From Haloactinospora alba (lineage in GTDB: Bacteria > Actinomycetota > Actinomycetes > Streptosporangiales > Streptosporangiaceae), in the NCBI RefSeq assembly GCF_006717075.1, contig NZ_VFQC01000001.1, positions 2,837,501 to 2,901,500 on the forward strand: a DNA stretch of 64,000 nucleotides, given 5' to 3'. Below, in pieces: positions 25,932-34,541 of this stretch; positions within the stretch are counted from its first letter, which is position 1, and each line of letters opens with the position of its first letter. The notes under the pieces were generated by a model. The model saw only the letters and a list, made by a program, of their open reading frames with translations, had not been told where the DNA came from and searched no databases. The position numbers were made by a program, and so were the translations under genes.

Positions 25932-27690
25932 ACGTACCGGAGCAGACCCCCTGGACACCGACGTTGAGATCACCCCACGCCGCATGCGTATCGCCGACGG
26001 TCTGGCCGCGAGCTTCGCAGTGACGGGCTATCCGGCCGAGGTCAGTCACGGGTGGCTACAACCCTTGATGGACTATCCGGGCCGACTGGACATCAGCCTG
26101 CACATCGAACCGGTGCCGCCCCAGGTGGCCAGTTCGCGGCTGAAACGCCAAATGGCGCGGTTCGAATCCTCCAACCGCGCGAGTGCCGAACACGGCAAGC
26201 TGGAGGACTTCGAGAGCGAGGCTGCCGCCGAGGACGCCCGCGAGATGGCCGCCGCCCTGGCCCGCGGCGAAAGCAAGCTCCACCGCGTTGGTCTGTACCT
26301 GACCGTGCATGCGGACAGTGAGCAGGAACTGGACGACGAGATCGCCCACCTGCAGTCTCTGTGTGCCTCCATGCTGGTCGAAACCCGACCGGCTTCCTAC
26401 CGGCAGCTGCAGGGATGGGTGTCCTGCCTTCCGGTGGGCGTGGACTTGCTGGACCAGCGTCGCAGCATGGACACCCACGCCCTGGCTGCCTCCTACCCGT
26501 TCGCCAGCCCGGACGTGGCGGTGGAGACCTCACCCACCGCGGTCCTTTACGGCCTCAACTCCGATTCCTCGGGTGTGGTGTTGTGGGACCGCTGGAGCCT
26601 GGACTCCTACAACACTGTCGTGCTCGCCCGAAGTGGGGCAGGCAAGTCCTACTTCTGCAAGACCGATCTGCTGCGGTCGATGTATGCCGGTGTCACTGCG
26701 GCGGTCATCGACCCCGAGGACGAGTACACCCGCCTGACCGAGGCGGTCGGGGGAACCGTCATCCAACTCGGCGCCCCGGGGGTGCACCTCAACCCGCTGG
26801 ATTTGGCACTGGATGAACACGCCACACGCGATGCGGTGTCCCGGCGAGCCCTGTTCCTGCACACGCTGCTGGCGGTGATGCTGGGCGAACAGCTCACGGC
26901 GCGCCAACGCGCAGCCCTGGACCACGCCCTTATCACCACGTACTACAACGCTGGCATCACCGCCGACGAACGCACCTGGAACAACTCCGCCCCGTTATTG
27001 GGGGACCTGGTAGCCACCCTGCGCAACCAGGATGACGAGCACGCACACGAGCTGGCGTTCCAGCTGGAACCCTACGTCAGTGGCTCCTATGCCGAACTGT
27101 TTCGCGCTCCCACCACCCGGCGGCCCACCAGCCATCTCGTCTCGTGGAGCCTGCGCTCCCTTCCCGAGGAGCTCAAAGGCGTGGGAACGCTGCTTGCGCT
27201 GGACTCGATCTGGCGCACCGTCGCCGACACCACCCCGGACCACCCCCGCATGGTGCTGGTCGACGAGGGCTGGCTGCTCATGCAACAGCCCGAAGGTGCG
27301 AAGTTCCTGTACCGGCTTGCCAAAGCGGCACGGAAGCGCTGGGTCGGACTAACCGTGGCCACCCAGGACGCCGCCGATGTGCTTGGTTCCGAACTGGGCC
27401 AAGCCGTGGTGGCTAACGCCGCCACCCAGGTCCTGATGCGCCAATTTCCCCAGAGCATCGACCGGATCGCTGAAGCGTTCGCTCTCTCCGAGGGAGAGAA
27501 GCAGCGTCTGCTCACCGCAGCACCGGGAGACGCGCTGCTGTGCAGCGGAGACCGGCGGGTGGCCTTCCACGTAGTCGCCAGCGACTACGAACACTCCCTG
27601 GTCACCACCAACCCCGCCGAACACAGCCCTCCCCCCGGTCCGGAAGCCTCAGCAGACACCGGCATCGAGGACGAGGAGGAATTCCTGTGA
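25897..27690 (+). CDS. VirB4-family conjugation ATPase
   Basis: A 597-aa ATPase powering the transfer channel. The Walker A motif is ARSGAGKS (residues 244-251) and Walker B is MVLVDEGWLL (452-461). The arginine/glutamine-containing TVATQDAADVLGS is the motif after it. The GTG at 25897 has GGAGGAG five to six bases upstream and overlaps the PrgI-like gene end. Its stop overlaps the VirD4-like GTG. With PrgI, TrbL and VirD4 it forms the usual minimal Gram-positive type IV set. Confidence 0.92.
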   Translation: MLGKRLTPPEDERTGADPLDTDVEITPRRMRIADGLAASFAVTGYPAEVSHGWLQPLMDYPGRLDISLHIEPVPPQVASSRLKRQMARFESSNRASAEHGKLEDFESEAAAEDAREMAAALARGESKLHRVGLYLTVHADSEQELDDEIAHLQSLCASMLVETRPASYRQLQGWVSCLPVGVDLLDQRRSMDTHALAASYPFASPDVAVETSPTAVLYGLNSDSSGVVLWDRWSLDSYNTVVLARSGAGKSYFCKTDLLRSMYAGVTAAVIDPEDEYTRLTEAVGGTVIQLGAPGVHLNPLDLALDEHATRDAVSRRALFLHTLLAVMLGEQLTARQRAALDHALITTYYNAGITADERTWNNSAPLLGDLVATLRNQDDEHAHELAFQLEPYVSGSYAELFRAPTTRRPTSHLVSWSLRSLPEELKGVGTLLALDSIWRTVADTTPDHPRMVLVDEGWLLMQQPEGAKFLYRLAKAARKRWVGLTVATQDAADVLGSELGQAVVANAATQVLMRQFPQSIDRIAEAFALSEGEKQRLLTAAPGDALLCSGDRRVAFHVVASDYEHSLVTTNPAEHSPPPGPEASADTGIEDEEEFL

Positions 27691-30011
27691 CCTGGCTGCC
27701 CCGGTTGGACGAACTCCCCACCGTTCTGGCCGACCTTCTCATCGCCCTCGTCATGGCCCATGGGCTCACCCTCGCCATCACCATCCCGCTGGTGGCGGCC
27801 GGGATCATCACCACCAGCCACCTGCTCACCTGGGCACGCCAATGGCGTTGGCGCACCCAGGCCCGTCTGGTGGAGATCCTTCCCCCGCCCCAATCCGAGC
27901 TGTCGGGAGCTGAGGACCTGTGGCGGCAGATGCTGGGAACGCTGCGCCCGTGGTGGAAGCGTCTGCTGTTGGGCCAGCCGCATCTGGTGTGGGAATGCGC
28001 CATGAGCATCACAGGGCTACGCATCCGCATGTGGGTGCCCGGCCCGGTCCCTGGCGGGATGGTCGAACGCGCGATCACCTCCGCTTGGCCCGGATCCTTG
28101 GTGTCCACCCGTCCGGTTCCTCCACCGCGCGACGATGTACGTGCCCACGCGGGCGCGGTGCGTCTGGCCCGCCCCGACCACTACCCCATCGAGACGGCAT
28201 TCGCCGAAGACCCGTTGCGGGCGCTGATCGGCGCGGCCGGCGACCTTACCGGTGACGACGAGGTCCTGGTCCAGGTAGGGGTGCGCCCGATCACCGGGCG
28301 TCGGCTGCGTCGCGCCAACAAGGCGGCGGCCTCGCTGCGCTATGACTACACCCCCACCCGTGGCGCGTTCGACGCCCTCACCCCCGGCGGACACCGTTCG
28401 GCGTCGTTGTTAGCGCTGCGTCCCGAGGCCGGACGCGAGATCCAAGCGATCCTGACGAAGAGCACCCAACCAAGGTTGGAGACCGCGGTGCGCTACCTGG
28501 TTTCCTCACCCGGTGCTACCCCTGAGGATCGTCAGCGTCGCCGGGGCCGCGCTCATGCCGTGGCCGCGGCCTGGTCCGTGTTCAGCGGCCATAACTACTA
28601 CCAGCGCCACCGGGTGTGGGCATTGCCCAAGTGGCGGTTTCACCGGCGAACCATGGGTCGTGGCGATCTACTCACCGCCAGGGAGCTCGCCGCCATCGCC
28701 CATCTCCCGCTGGATGAGACCGTCCCGGGACTTCAGCGTGCCCCTGCCCGGCCCGTTCCGCCCCCGCCGCAGGTCGCACTCGACACTCCGGAGTCGAGGG
28801 TTCTCGGTACAGCGGAACAGAGTGAACACCGAACGGTGGCCCAGCGCGCCGCCGACGCCCGCCAGCACACCCACATCATCGGCGGCACCGGGACGGGAAA
28901 GACCACTCTGCTCATGGGCATGGCGCTGGACGACCTCACCAAAGGTCGCGGGCTGGTGATGATCGAACCCAAAGGTGAGTCCGATTTGCTGCTCTCCCGG
29001 ATTCCTGAGGAAGCCCTAGACCGCGTTGTACTGATCGATCCCGAGGACAACACGCCTCCGCCGAGCTTGAACGTACTGGGCGGAGGCGATCCGGTACGGG
29101 TGGCCGATATGGTCACCGGTGTATTCTCCCGGATCTATCGCGACTCGTGGGGGCCACGCACCGACGACATCCTCAGGTCGTGCTGCCTGACGCTGGCAGG
29201 CACCCCACAGGCGAGTCTGGCCAACGTTCCCAAACTGTTGGAGAACGACGCTTTCCGTCGTCGCACCACCGCCGACCTCGACGACAACGGGATTTTGGCG
29301 GGGTTCTGGCGTTGGTACGACAACCTCTCCGACCAAGCCCGCGCACACGCGACCGCTCCCCTGCTTAACAAGCTCCGGGCCGTACTGCTCAGGGATTTCG
29401 CGCGCGATCTGCTGGCCGCCCGCCCTCGCCATGCCTTGGACCTGCCCACACTGCTCGATCACGACGCCGTGGTCCTGGCGCGCCTGCCCAAAGGAGTCCT
29501 CGGCGACGACACCGCATCCCTACTCGGATCCCTGATGTTGGCACAGACCTGGGACGCCGTGCTCTCCCGGGCCAGACAGCGTGAAGCCGACCGCCGCGAC
29601 ACCGGCATCTACCTCGACGAGGCCCAGAACTTCCTTACGTTGCCGTATGGGTTGGGAGACATGCTCGCCGAAGCGCGCGCCTACCGAGCCGGCCTGGTGA
29701 TCGCCCACCAGGACCTCGCCCAGCTCCCCCGCGACCTGCGGGAGGCCACAAGCGCCAACGCCCGTTCCAAGATCTACTTCGATGTCTCCCCGGAGGACGC
29801 GCACGACCTGAAGCGTCACGTCCATCCCGAACTCAGCGAACACGACCTAAGCCACCTCGCGCGGTTCCAAGCCGCCGCACGCCTGGTTACCCACGGGGCG
29901 TTGAGTCCTGCGTTCACGCTGCGCACCCGGCCCTTGCCGCCGCCCGTCCAGGGGCGGGCCACGGCCGTACGCAAAGCCTCCCGATCCAACCACAACAGCG
30001 ACCAGCGATAA
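27687..30011 (+). CDS. VirD4/TraG-type coupling protein
   Basis: A 774-aa coupling ATPase that should bring DNA to the channel. N-terminal hydrophobic segments lie at about residues 14-45. The Walker A IIGGTGTGKTTL is near residue 400, IEPKGESDLL follows it, and the Walker B is TGIYLDEAQNFL near 650. GAGGAGGA is six bases before the GTG, which overlaps the virB4 stop (GTGA). Confidence 0.9.
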   Translation: MTWLPRLDELPTVLADLLIALVMAHGLTLAITIPLVAAGIITTSHLLTWARQWRWRTQARLVEILPPPQSELSGAEDLWRQMLGTLRPWWKRLLLGQPHLVWECAMSITGLRIRMWVPGPVPGGMVERAITSAWPGSLVSTRPVPPPRDDVRAHAGAVRLARPDHYPIETAFAEDPLRALIGAAGDLTGDDEVLVQVGVRPITGRRLRRANKAAASLRYDYTPTRGAFDALTPGGHRSASLLALRPEAGREIQAILTKSTQPRLETAVRYLVSSPGATPEDRQRRRGRAHAVAAAWSVFSGHNYYQRHRVWALPKWRFHRRTMGRGDLLTARELAAIAHLPLDETVPGLQRAPARPVPPPPQVALDTPESRVLGTAEQSEHRTVAQRAADARQHTHIIGGTGTGKTTLLMGMALDDLTKGRGLVMIEPKGESDLLLSRIPEEALDRVVLIDPEDNTPPPSLNVLGGGDPVRVADMVTGVFSRIYRDSWGPRTDDILRSCCLTLAGTPQASLANVPKLLENDAFRRRTTADLDDNGILAGFWRWYDNLSDQARAHATAPLLNKLRAVLLRDFARDLLAARPRHALDLPTLLDHDAVVLARLPKGVLGDDTASLLGSLMLAQTWDAVLSRARQREADRRDTGIYLDEAQNFLTLPYGLGDMLAEARAYRAGLVIAHQDLAQLPRDLREATSANARSKIYFDVSPEDAHDLKRHVHPELSEHDLSHLARFQAAARLVTHGALSPAFTLRTRPLPPPVQGRATAVRKASRSNHNSDQR

Positions 30012-30023
30012 GGAGGAACGTCG

Positions 30024-30902
30024 ATGTCCGTCGTGCTGCGCCCCGACCACCGCACCCCCATCCGCCCCCGCTCCTCACCCGCGGTCATCAAGGCGTTGGC
30101 GCACCGGCTCACATCGCGCGACCGGTGGATGATGCGTATGGTCTGGCACCACCGTGTTTTGACCACCCCTCAGCTCACCACGCTCGCGTTTACCAGCTAC
30201 AACACTGCTAAGGACCGCTTGGCGATCCTCTATGAGCTGCGGGCACTGGACCGGCTGCGCCCCTGGAACGCCCCCTGGCACTACGTTCTCGACGCTCCCG
30301 GCGCCGAGATCCTCGCTGCCGATAATGGGCTGACCCTGAGGGAGTTCGGTTTCCGCTCCGACCGCGCGCAGCGTCCCGTGAAAAGTTCGCACCTGGCCCA
30401 CACGCTCGGCGTCAACCAGGTCTTCGTCGATCTCTACGCCCACACCCGAACCCCCGACCACCATGCCCACCTGGAGTGGTGGACCGAGGGCCAGTGCGCC
30501 TGGCATTACGGCGATATCGTCCGCCCCGACGCGGCTGGCACCTGGCAGGTCGGCACGTACTACACCAGCTTCTTCCTCGAATACGACATGGGAACCGAGC
30601 GGTTGCGGCGCCTGACCGCGAAGCTCGACTCTTACTCCGAACTCGCCGAGACCACCAATGTGCGTGGAGTCGTGCTGTTCTACTTGCCCTCACGGCGCCG
30701 GGAAGCCCAACTGCGTCGCGCGATTGGCTCCCGCCCTCCGGTACCGGTGGCCACCGCCGTTCACGGCGCTCACCCGGCCTACGCGGTATGGGCACGTGTC
30801 GACGACCCTGAGCTACGTCCGCGCACGCTTGTCGACCTCGTCCCAAAACCCGCCGTCGAACAACCTTTCCTGCCTGACCTGCCGGAGACCGAGGATGGCT
30901 AA
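30024..30902 (+). CDS. Replication-relaxation (Replic_Relax) family protein
   Basis: A 292-aa protein with the Replic_Relax pattern: an N-terminal winged-helix-like LTSRDRWMMRMVWHHRVLTTPQLTTLAF, then SSHLAHTLGVNQVFVDL and a FLEYDMGTERLRRLTAKLDSY block with acidic residues. In Gram-positive plasmids this family is linked to replication or mobilisation. It follows virD4 after 12 bases with AAGGAGG upstream. It may be this element's DNA-processing protein, since no classical relaxase is seen. Confidence 0.8.
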   Translation: MSVVLRPDHRTPIRPRSSPAVIKALAHRLTSRDRWMMRMVWHHRVLTTPQLTTLAFTSYNTAKDRLAILYELRALDRLRPWNAPWHYVLDAPGAEILAADNGLTLREFGFRSDRAQRPVKSSHLAHTLGVNQVFVDLYAHTRTPDHHAHLEWWTEGQCAWHYGDIVRPDAAGTWQVGTYYTSFFLEYDMGTERLRRLTAKLDSYSELAETTNVRGVVLFYLPSRRREAQLRRAIGSRPPVPVATAVHGAHPAYAVWARVDDPELRPRTLVDLVPKPAVEQPFLPDLPETEDG

Positions 30903-31953
30903 CCTTGGCTGCGGCGCCGCCCTCCTCGGTGCCGTTCTCCTCGCCGGCGTGGTGTTCAGCGCCCTCTCCGCCGCCGTCGACCTCCCCCAAGGCGCAGACG
31001 CCCCGGAGGAGGTCGACGGCATCGATGACACCCTTCTGGACGCCTACATCCGCGGCGCGCAGTACCTCGACACCGACGAAGGCTACGACCAGTGCACCGG
31101 CATGCGGTGGTCCATCCTCGCTGGCATCGGCGCTGTGGAGTCTGACCACGGAGCAAGCGTCACCATTAGTCCCGATGGGACCACGGATCCACCGTTCGTC
31201 GGTCCCCGCCTCGACGGCAGCGGCGTCGGCGGAAATGAGACACCCCACCATGACACCGACGACGGACGCTGGGACGGCGACACCGAATACGACCGCGCAG
31301 TCGGCGTTACCCAGCATTTACCGGCGTCCTGGTCCGACTATGGCGTCGATGCCACTGGTTCCGGGAAGGCCGACCCTCACAATGTCTACGACAGTGCGGC
31401 CAGTACTGCCGTGGAACTCTGCAAAAGCGCTGGCGGCGAAGCCGTGGACTTCTCCGACCATGACAGCCTCGCTGATGCGCTCTACAGGTACAACCCGGCT
31501 GAGTGGTATGTCGACGACGTCATGTCCGGGATCAAGGGCTATGACAGCATGTCCGCTGATCCTTCAGCTAAAGGCGGTAGTGAAGCTGGGCATGTCGCTG
31601 TCGAATGGGCCCTGGAGCAGCTTGGCAAGCCGTATCAGTGGGGTGGTGAAGGTCCAGACGTCTACGACTGCTCGGGCCTGACCATGAAAGCCTGGGAGGC
31701 GGCTAGCGTATCGATCCCCCGCGTGACGGTCGATCAGTTCAACCACGGTATCCGCGTCAGCTTGGATGAGCTACAGCCCGGAGACTTGCTGTTCTTCTAT
31801 CGCGGCCCTGATCCGCAACCCGGCCATGTCACGATGTACGTGGGCGACGGAGAGATGATCAACGCACCGTCCTCAGGAAAAGTGATCCGGACCGACCCCA
31901 TCGACATGGACTACTACGCCAGTGCGTTCGCTGGAGCGGTTCGCCCCGCCTGA
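30895..31953 (+). CDS. Lytic transglycosylase - NlpC/P60 cell-wall hydrolase
   Basis: A 352-aa secreted two-domain enzyme that should open peptidoglycan for the transfer channel. An N-terminal membrane anchor or signal spans about residues 5-28. An SLT-like domain follows with the catalytic Glu in ILAGIGAVESDHG and the GVTQHLPASW block. A C-terminal NlpC/P60 domain (about 225-352) has the catalytic Cys in YDCSGLTMKAW and His in GHVTMYVGDG. It overlaps the Replic_Relax gene by eight bases and ends the conjugation operon. Confidence 0.9.
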   Translation: MANLGCGAALLGAVLLAGVVFSALSAAVDLPQGADAPEEVDGIDDTLLDAYIRGAQYLDTDEGYDQCTGMRWSILAGIGAVESDHGASVTISPDGTTDPPFVGPRLDGSGVGGNETPHHDTDDGRWDGDTEYDRAVGVTQHLPASWSDYGVDATGSGKADPHNVYDSAASTAVELCKSAGGEAVDFSDHDSLADALYRYNPAEWYVDDVMSGIKGYDSMSADPSAKGGSEAGHVAVEWALEQLGKPYQWGGEGPDVYDCSGLTMKAWEAASVSIPRVTVDQFNHGIRVSLDELQPGDLLFFYRGPDPQPGHVTMYVGDGEMINAPSSGKVIRTDPIDMDYYASAFAGAVRPA

Positions 31954-32268
31954 CCAGGGTCTCACCGCAGATGATGTTGCCTTACCGGTTTTACGGGGAA
32001 TCGTTCCCCGGGATTCTACCTGGAGAGTTTCAGCAACCCTGGCGTGTGCAAAAGTTTTGGATTCCGACAATCATCACTGTTTTGCAGATTTTTTGAAATA
32101 TATGTAGCCCGGTGTGCGCCATAGCGTACGAGCAGCTCCCGGATCAGGCTTATATTGAGATCGGACTGCACATGGTCCGCACGGGATGCGCCTTCAACAA
32201 CGCCGAAGCCCCAACGAGGGGGACTGATTCGGTGCCTCTGCGGTGCTCGGTGACCTTCCGCCATGGTT
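31954..32268. other. Intergenic region after the conjugation operon
   Basis: No convincing gene. CGGGGAA-TCG-TTCCCCG at 31994-32010 is a short hairpin 40 bases after the operon stop and may be its terminator. The rest is less GC-rich. Confidence 0.5.
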
Positions 32269-32318
32269 AAGGCTCTGCTCTAACCTGATAGTGCGACCTA
32301 CAGGAAGAGCAGAGCCTT
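32269..32318 (+). promoter_or_regulatory. 13-bp inverted repeat ending at the XRE start codon
   Basis: AAGGCTCTGCTCT (32269-32281) pairs perfectly with AGAGCAGAGCCTT (32306-32318), which ends immediately before ATG. It could be the operator of the XRE protein, or an RNA hairpin hiding the AGGAAGAG ribosome site. Confidence 0.6.
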
Positions 32319-33419
32319 ATGAACGACTCTACACCCCGGGGGTTCGGTGACGAGGTCCGCGCCATCCTGGCGAGCCAACGCGTCAGCGTGCGCGCCCTCG
32401 CGCGGCGGACGAACTACGACCATGCCTACCTGTCACGTGTCCTGGCAGGGAAACAACGCCCTTCCCGGGACATGGTGGAAGCCATAGATGCCCAGCTCGG
32501 TGCCGAGGGGCAACTTACGGCGCTTTCCTCGAGTCATACGCCTGATACAGAAGAACGTCTTGTCAAGGCGACCAACGTTCCACGTCGTCTCGACGTATCT
32601 GCCGTTGAATCCCTAGCGAACATACTTACCCAGCAGCGACGACTCGAGGACGCGATCGGTTCAGCGCCGTTGCTAGAGCCGGTCAAGTCCCAGCTTGCTA
32701 CGGTGAGCGAGCTTGTTTCCGGGGCTCGAGGAAGCATCCGTAATTCGATAGTCGATGTGGCATCCCAATGGGCACAGTTCGCGGGATGGTTGCACACCTC
32801 CAGCAAGAGCGACGACCACGGCTTCTACGACCAAGCTCTTTCCCTGGCGATGGAGTGCGGCAACGACGCCATGGTTTCTACCGCGCTGAACATGAAGTCG
32901 CATAAGGAATGGGTTCGGGGTAATCCAGCACCCATCGTGGGACTTTCCCAAGCTGCCCAACGCCATGGAACGCCCGGTGTCCGAGCCATGGCAGCACAAC
33001 AGGAAGCCCGGGGCCACGCGCTGGCAAACGATGCCGACGAAACCGAACGATGCCTCGACAACGCTGAATCCTTGATCGAACAGGCCATAGAACACCCTGA
33101 GTCCGAACCGCCCTGGGTGTACTTCTACAGCCTGGATTATCTCCAGATGCAACGAGCCCGGGCATACATGTACCTCGGCTATCACGAGAGCGCCGCCCAC
33201 CTGCTCTCAACCAGTCTCGACGCGCTTCCGGACGAACAGAAACACACCGAATGGACGGCTTGGTACAAGGTCGACCTTGCCAAGCTGTACCGGCACCTAC
33301 ATGCAACCGAGCTTGCGGAAAAGGTGTTGGAGGAAGTGCAAACGGTCGCTTCCACGACCCAATCAAGTCGCCTCGAACATCAGGCACAGCACCTAAAAAA
33401 GGCGTTTGGTGACTGGTGA
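32319..33419 (+). CDS. XRE regulator with TPR-like helical repeats
   Basis: A 366-aa protein. The N-terminal Cro/CI helix-turn-helix is at residues 8-60 (VSVRALARRTNYDHAYLSRVLAGKQ). From about 110 on it is all-helical with tetratricopeptide-like repeats (for example ARAYMYLGYHESAAHLLSTSLDALP), as in actinomycete regulators that bind peptides or partners. The start codon abuts a perfect inverted repeat. Its stop overlaps the GTG of the next small gene. Confidence 0.82.
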   Translation: MNDSTPRGFGDEVRAILASQRVSVRALARRTNYDHAYLSRVLAGKQRPSRDMVEAIDAQLGAEGQLTALSSSHTPDTEERLVKATNVPRRLDVSAVESLANILTQQRRLEDAIGSAPLLEPVKSQLATVSELVSGARGSIRNSIVDVASQWAQFAGWLHTSSKSDDHGFYDQALSLAMECGNDAMVSTALNMKSHKEWVRGNPAPIVGLSQAAQRHGTPGVRAMAAQQEARGHALANDADETERCLDNAESLIEQAIEHPESEPPWVYFYSLDYLQMQRARAYMYLGYHESAAHLLSTSLDALPDEQKHTEWTAWYKVDLAKLYRHLHATELAEKVLEEVQTVASTTQSSRLEHQAQHLKKAFGDW

Positions 33420-33715
33420 CAGCCACCCAGTCACCATTGGTCGTCTTATCCGAACCGATCGGTCACACGGATCGTGGCCTTATGGCTACTTCGTTGTCTT
33501 CCAGTGCACCGCCCTCCCGGGTGGGAATGCATGCCTCAACCGGGACTTCCCGTGAGATCATGTCCTGCGTGGAGGAACTCACCAGACGGTTTTCCCACGC
33601 CAAACCGCGTCCACCGTACGGCGACGGGCTCGACGACGTCCGCGCGGAACTATCCCCGCTGGTGCGCCAGTGGGTGGACCAGCACGAGGCGAACACGGTG
33701 AGAGTGGTCCGGTGA
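33416..33715 (+). CDS. Small hypothetical protein coupled to the XRE regulator
   Basis: A 99-codon frame whose GTG overlaps the XRE stop (GTGA) and whose stop overlaps the BldC-like GTG (GTGA). The last 50 residues (CVEELTRRFSHAKP to RQWVDQHE) look like a small acidic helical protein. The N-terminal half may be untranslated if the in-frame ATG at 33527 or 33560 is used. Function unknown. Confidence 0.5.
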   Translation: MTATQSPLVVLSEPIGHTDRGLMATSLSSSAPPSRVGMHASTGTSREIMSCVEELTRRFSHAKPRPPYGDGLDDVRAELSPLVRQWVDQHEANTVRVVR

Positions 33716-33921
33716 GTACCCCCGAAAATTGGCCCTCCCTCTTGCTGCGGCCCGGCGATGTCGCCGAGGCGTTCGGTGTGACCACCTCCACCGTCAACGC
33801 CTGGGTGCGTCAAGGCCACCTGAACTCTGTACTGGTCACCCCGGGCGGGCACCGTCGGTTTCGCCCGGAAGACGTATCCGCTCTGATGACCATCAACACG
33901 CCAGGGGAGGTGGAGTCGTGA
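33712..33921 (+). CDS. BldC/MerR-type small helix-turn-helix protein
   Basis: A 69-aa single-domain DNA-binding protein of the BldC/excisionase type: RPGDVAEAFGVTTSTVNAWVRQG, then TPGGHRRFRPEDVSALM as wing and last helix. Starts at a GTG overlapping the upstream stop. It could be an excisionase or a transcription factor of the second mobile region; position does not decide. Confidence 0.78.
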   Translation: MSTPENWPSLLLRPGDVAEAFGVTTSTVNAWVRQGHLNSVLVTPGGHRRFRPEDVSALMTINTPGEVES

Positions 33922-34541
33922 GTCTGAGCCCTGAGGAGCCCCACCAGCTGCGTGTCTGCTGTCCGTACTCGGACGCCGCACCGACGACAGGGACGAGGGC
34001 ACCGTGATGGTGGCCCGTCCGCAAGAGCGGAGGAAGCGGTAATAGACACGCGTCCCCCTGACCGGATGTCCGCGCCCGATCGATTCCCGCTCCTGGATGG
34101 TCATGGCCGACCACCAGGAGCTCAGGGCCGCGGGCTCTGCCGGACGGTCGGGCGGGTGGTGAACACGGTCGGGAAGCTGTTCCTCGATGGCACCTACGGA
34201 CTGTTCGTAGACGTCGCTGGTTTGCGCGAGGCACGTCCAAGTCTCGCGCAGCTTCCCATCTGGCACCTGCGCACAGCTCCATCTGCCGTGGTACAGATGC
34301 CAGCGTCAGCCCTGGTGCGTACGCATTTCGTGTGCAATGCGTACGCACCAGGGCTCCCCACAGGCGACAGCGTGCTCCAACCGTCAGGCATGGCCCGGCG
34401 CTGTGTGCGTGAATGTCTCGGTCCGGCTCAGGCGTCGTTGTGTTGGTGGGCGATCTGGACGACCTGTTCACACTCACGTCGTGTATTCACTTCGGCCTCC
34501 TCGGCCGTGAGCGTTCCGAGAATGGTTCCGCTCGTGGTGGT
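33922..34541. other. 620-base region without a supported gene
   Basis: It lies between the BldC-like gene (plus) and the methylase-like gene (minus). A minus-strand frame from 34266 leftward has a protein-like stretch (AALSSWWSAMTIQERESIG) but runs antisense into the BldC gene and has no ribosome site, so I do not call it. The long inverted repeat at 34308-34355 is the main feature. Confidence 0.5.
34308..34355. repeat. 19-bp perfect inverted repeat sharing a core with 19597-19638
   Basis: AGCCCTGGTGCGTACGCAT (34308-34326) and its exact complement (34337-34355) enclose a ten-base loop. The CTGGTGCGTACGCA core is shared with the 42-bp palindrome 14.7 kb to the left. Here it lies between convergent genes. 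Confidence 0.8.

Noticed and set aside
26155-26175. A tRNA T-arm-like string (TTCGAATCCTCC) inside virB4, as a possible third att copy
   Set aside because: Only 12 bases match and they lie in the coding sequence of a conserved ATPase; the rest of the 48-bp repeat is absent.
33463-34266. A 267-codon minus-strand frame opposite the BldC-like gene
   Set aside because: It runs antisense through two better-supported coupled genes and has no ribosome site, although a short stretch is protein-like.
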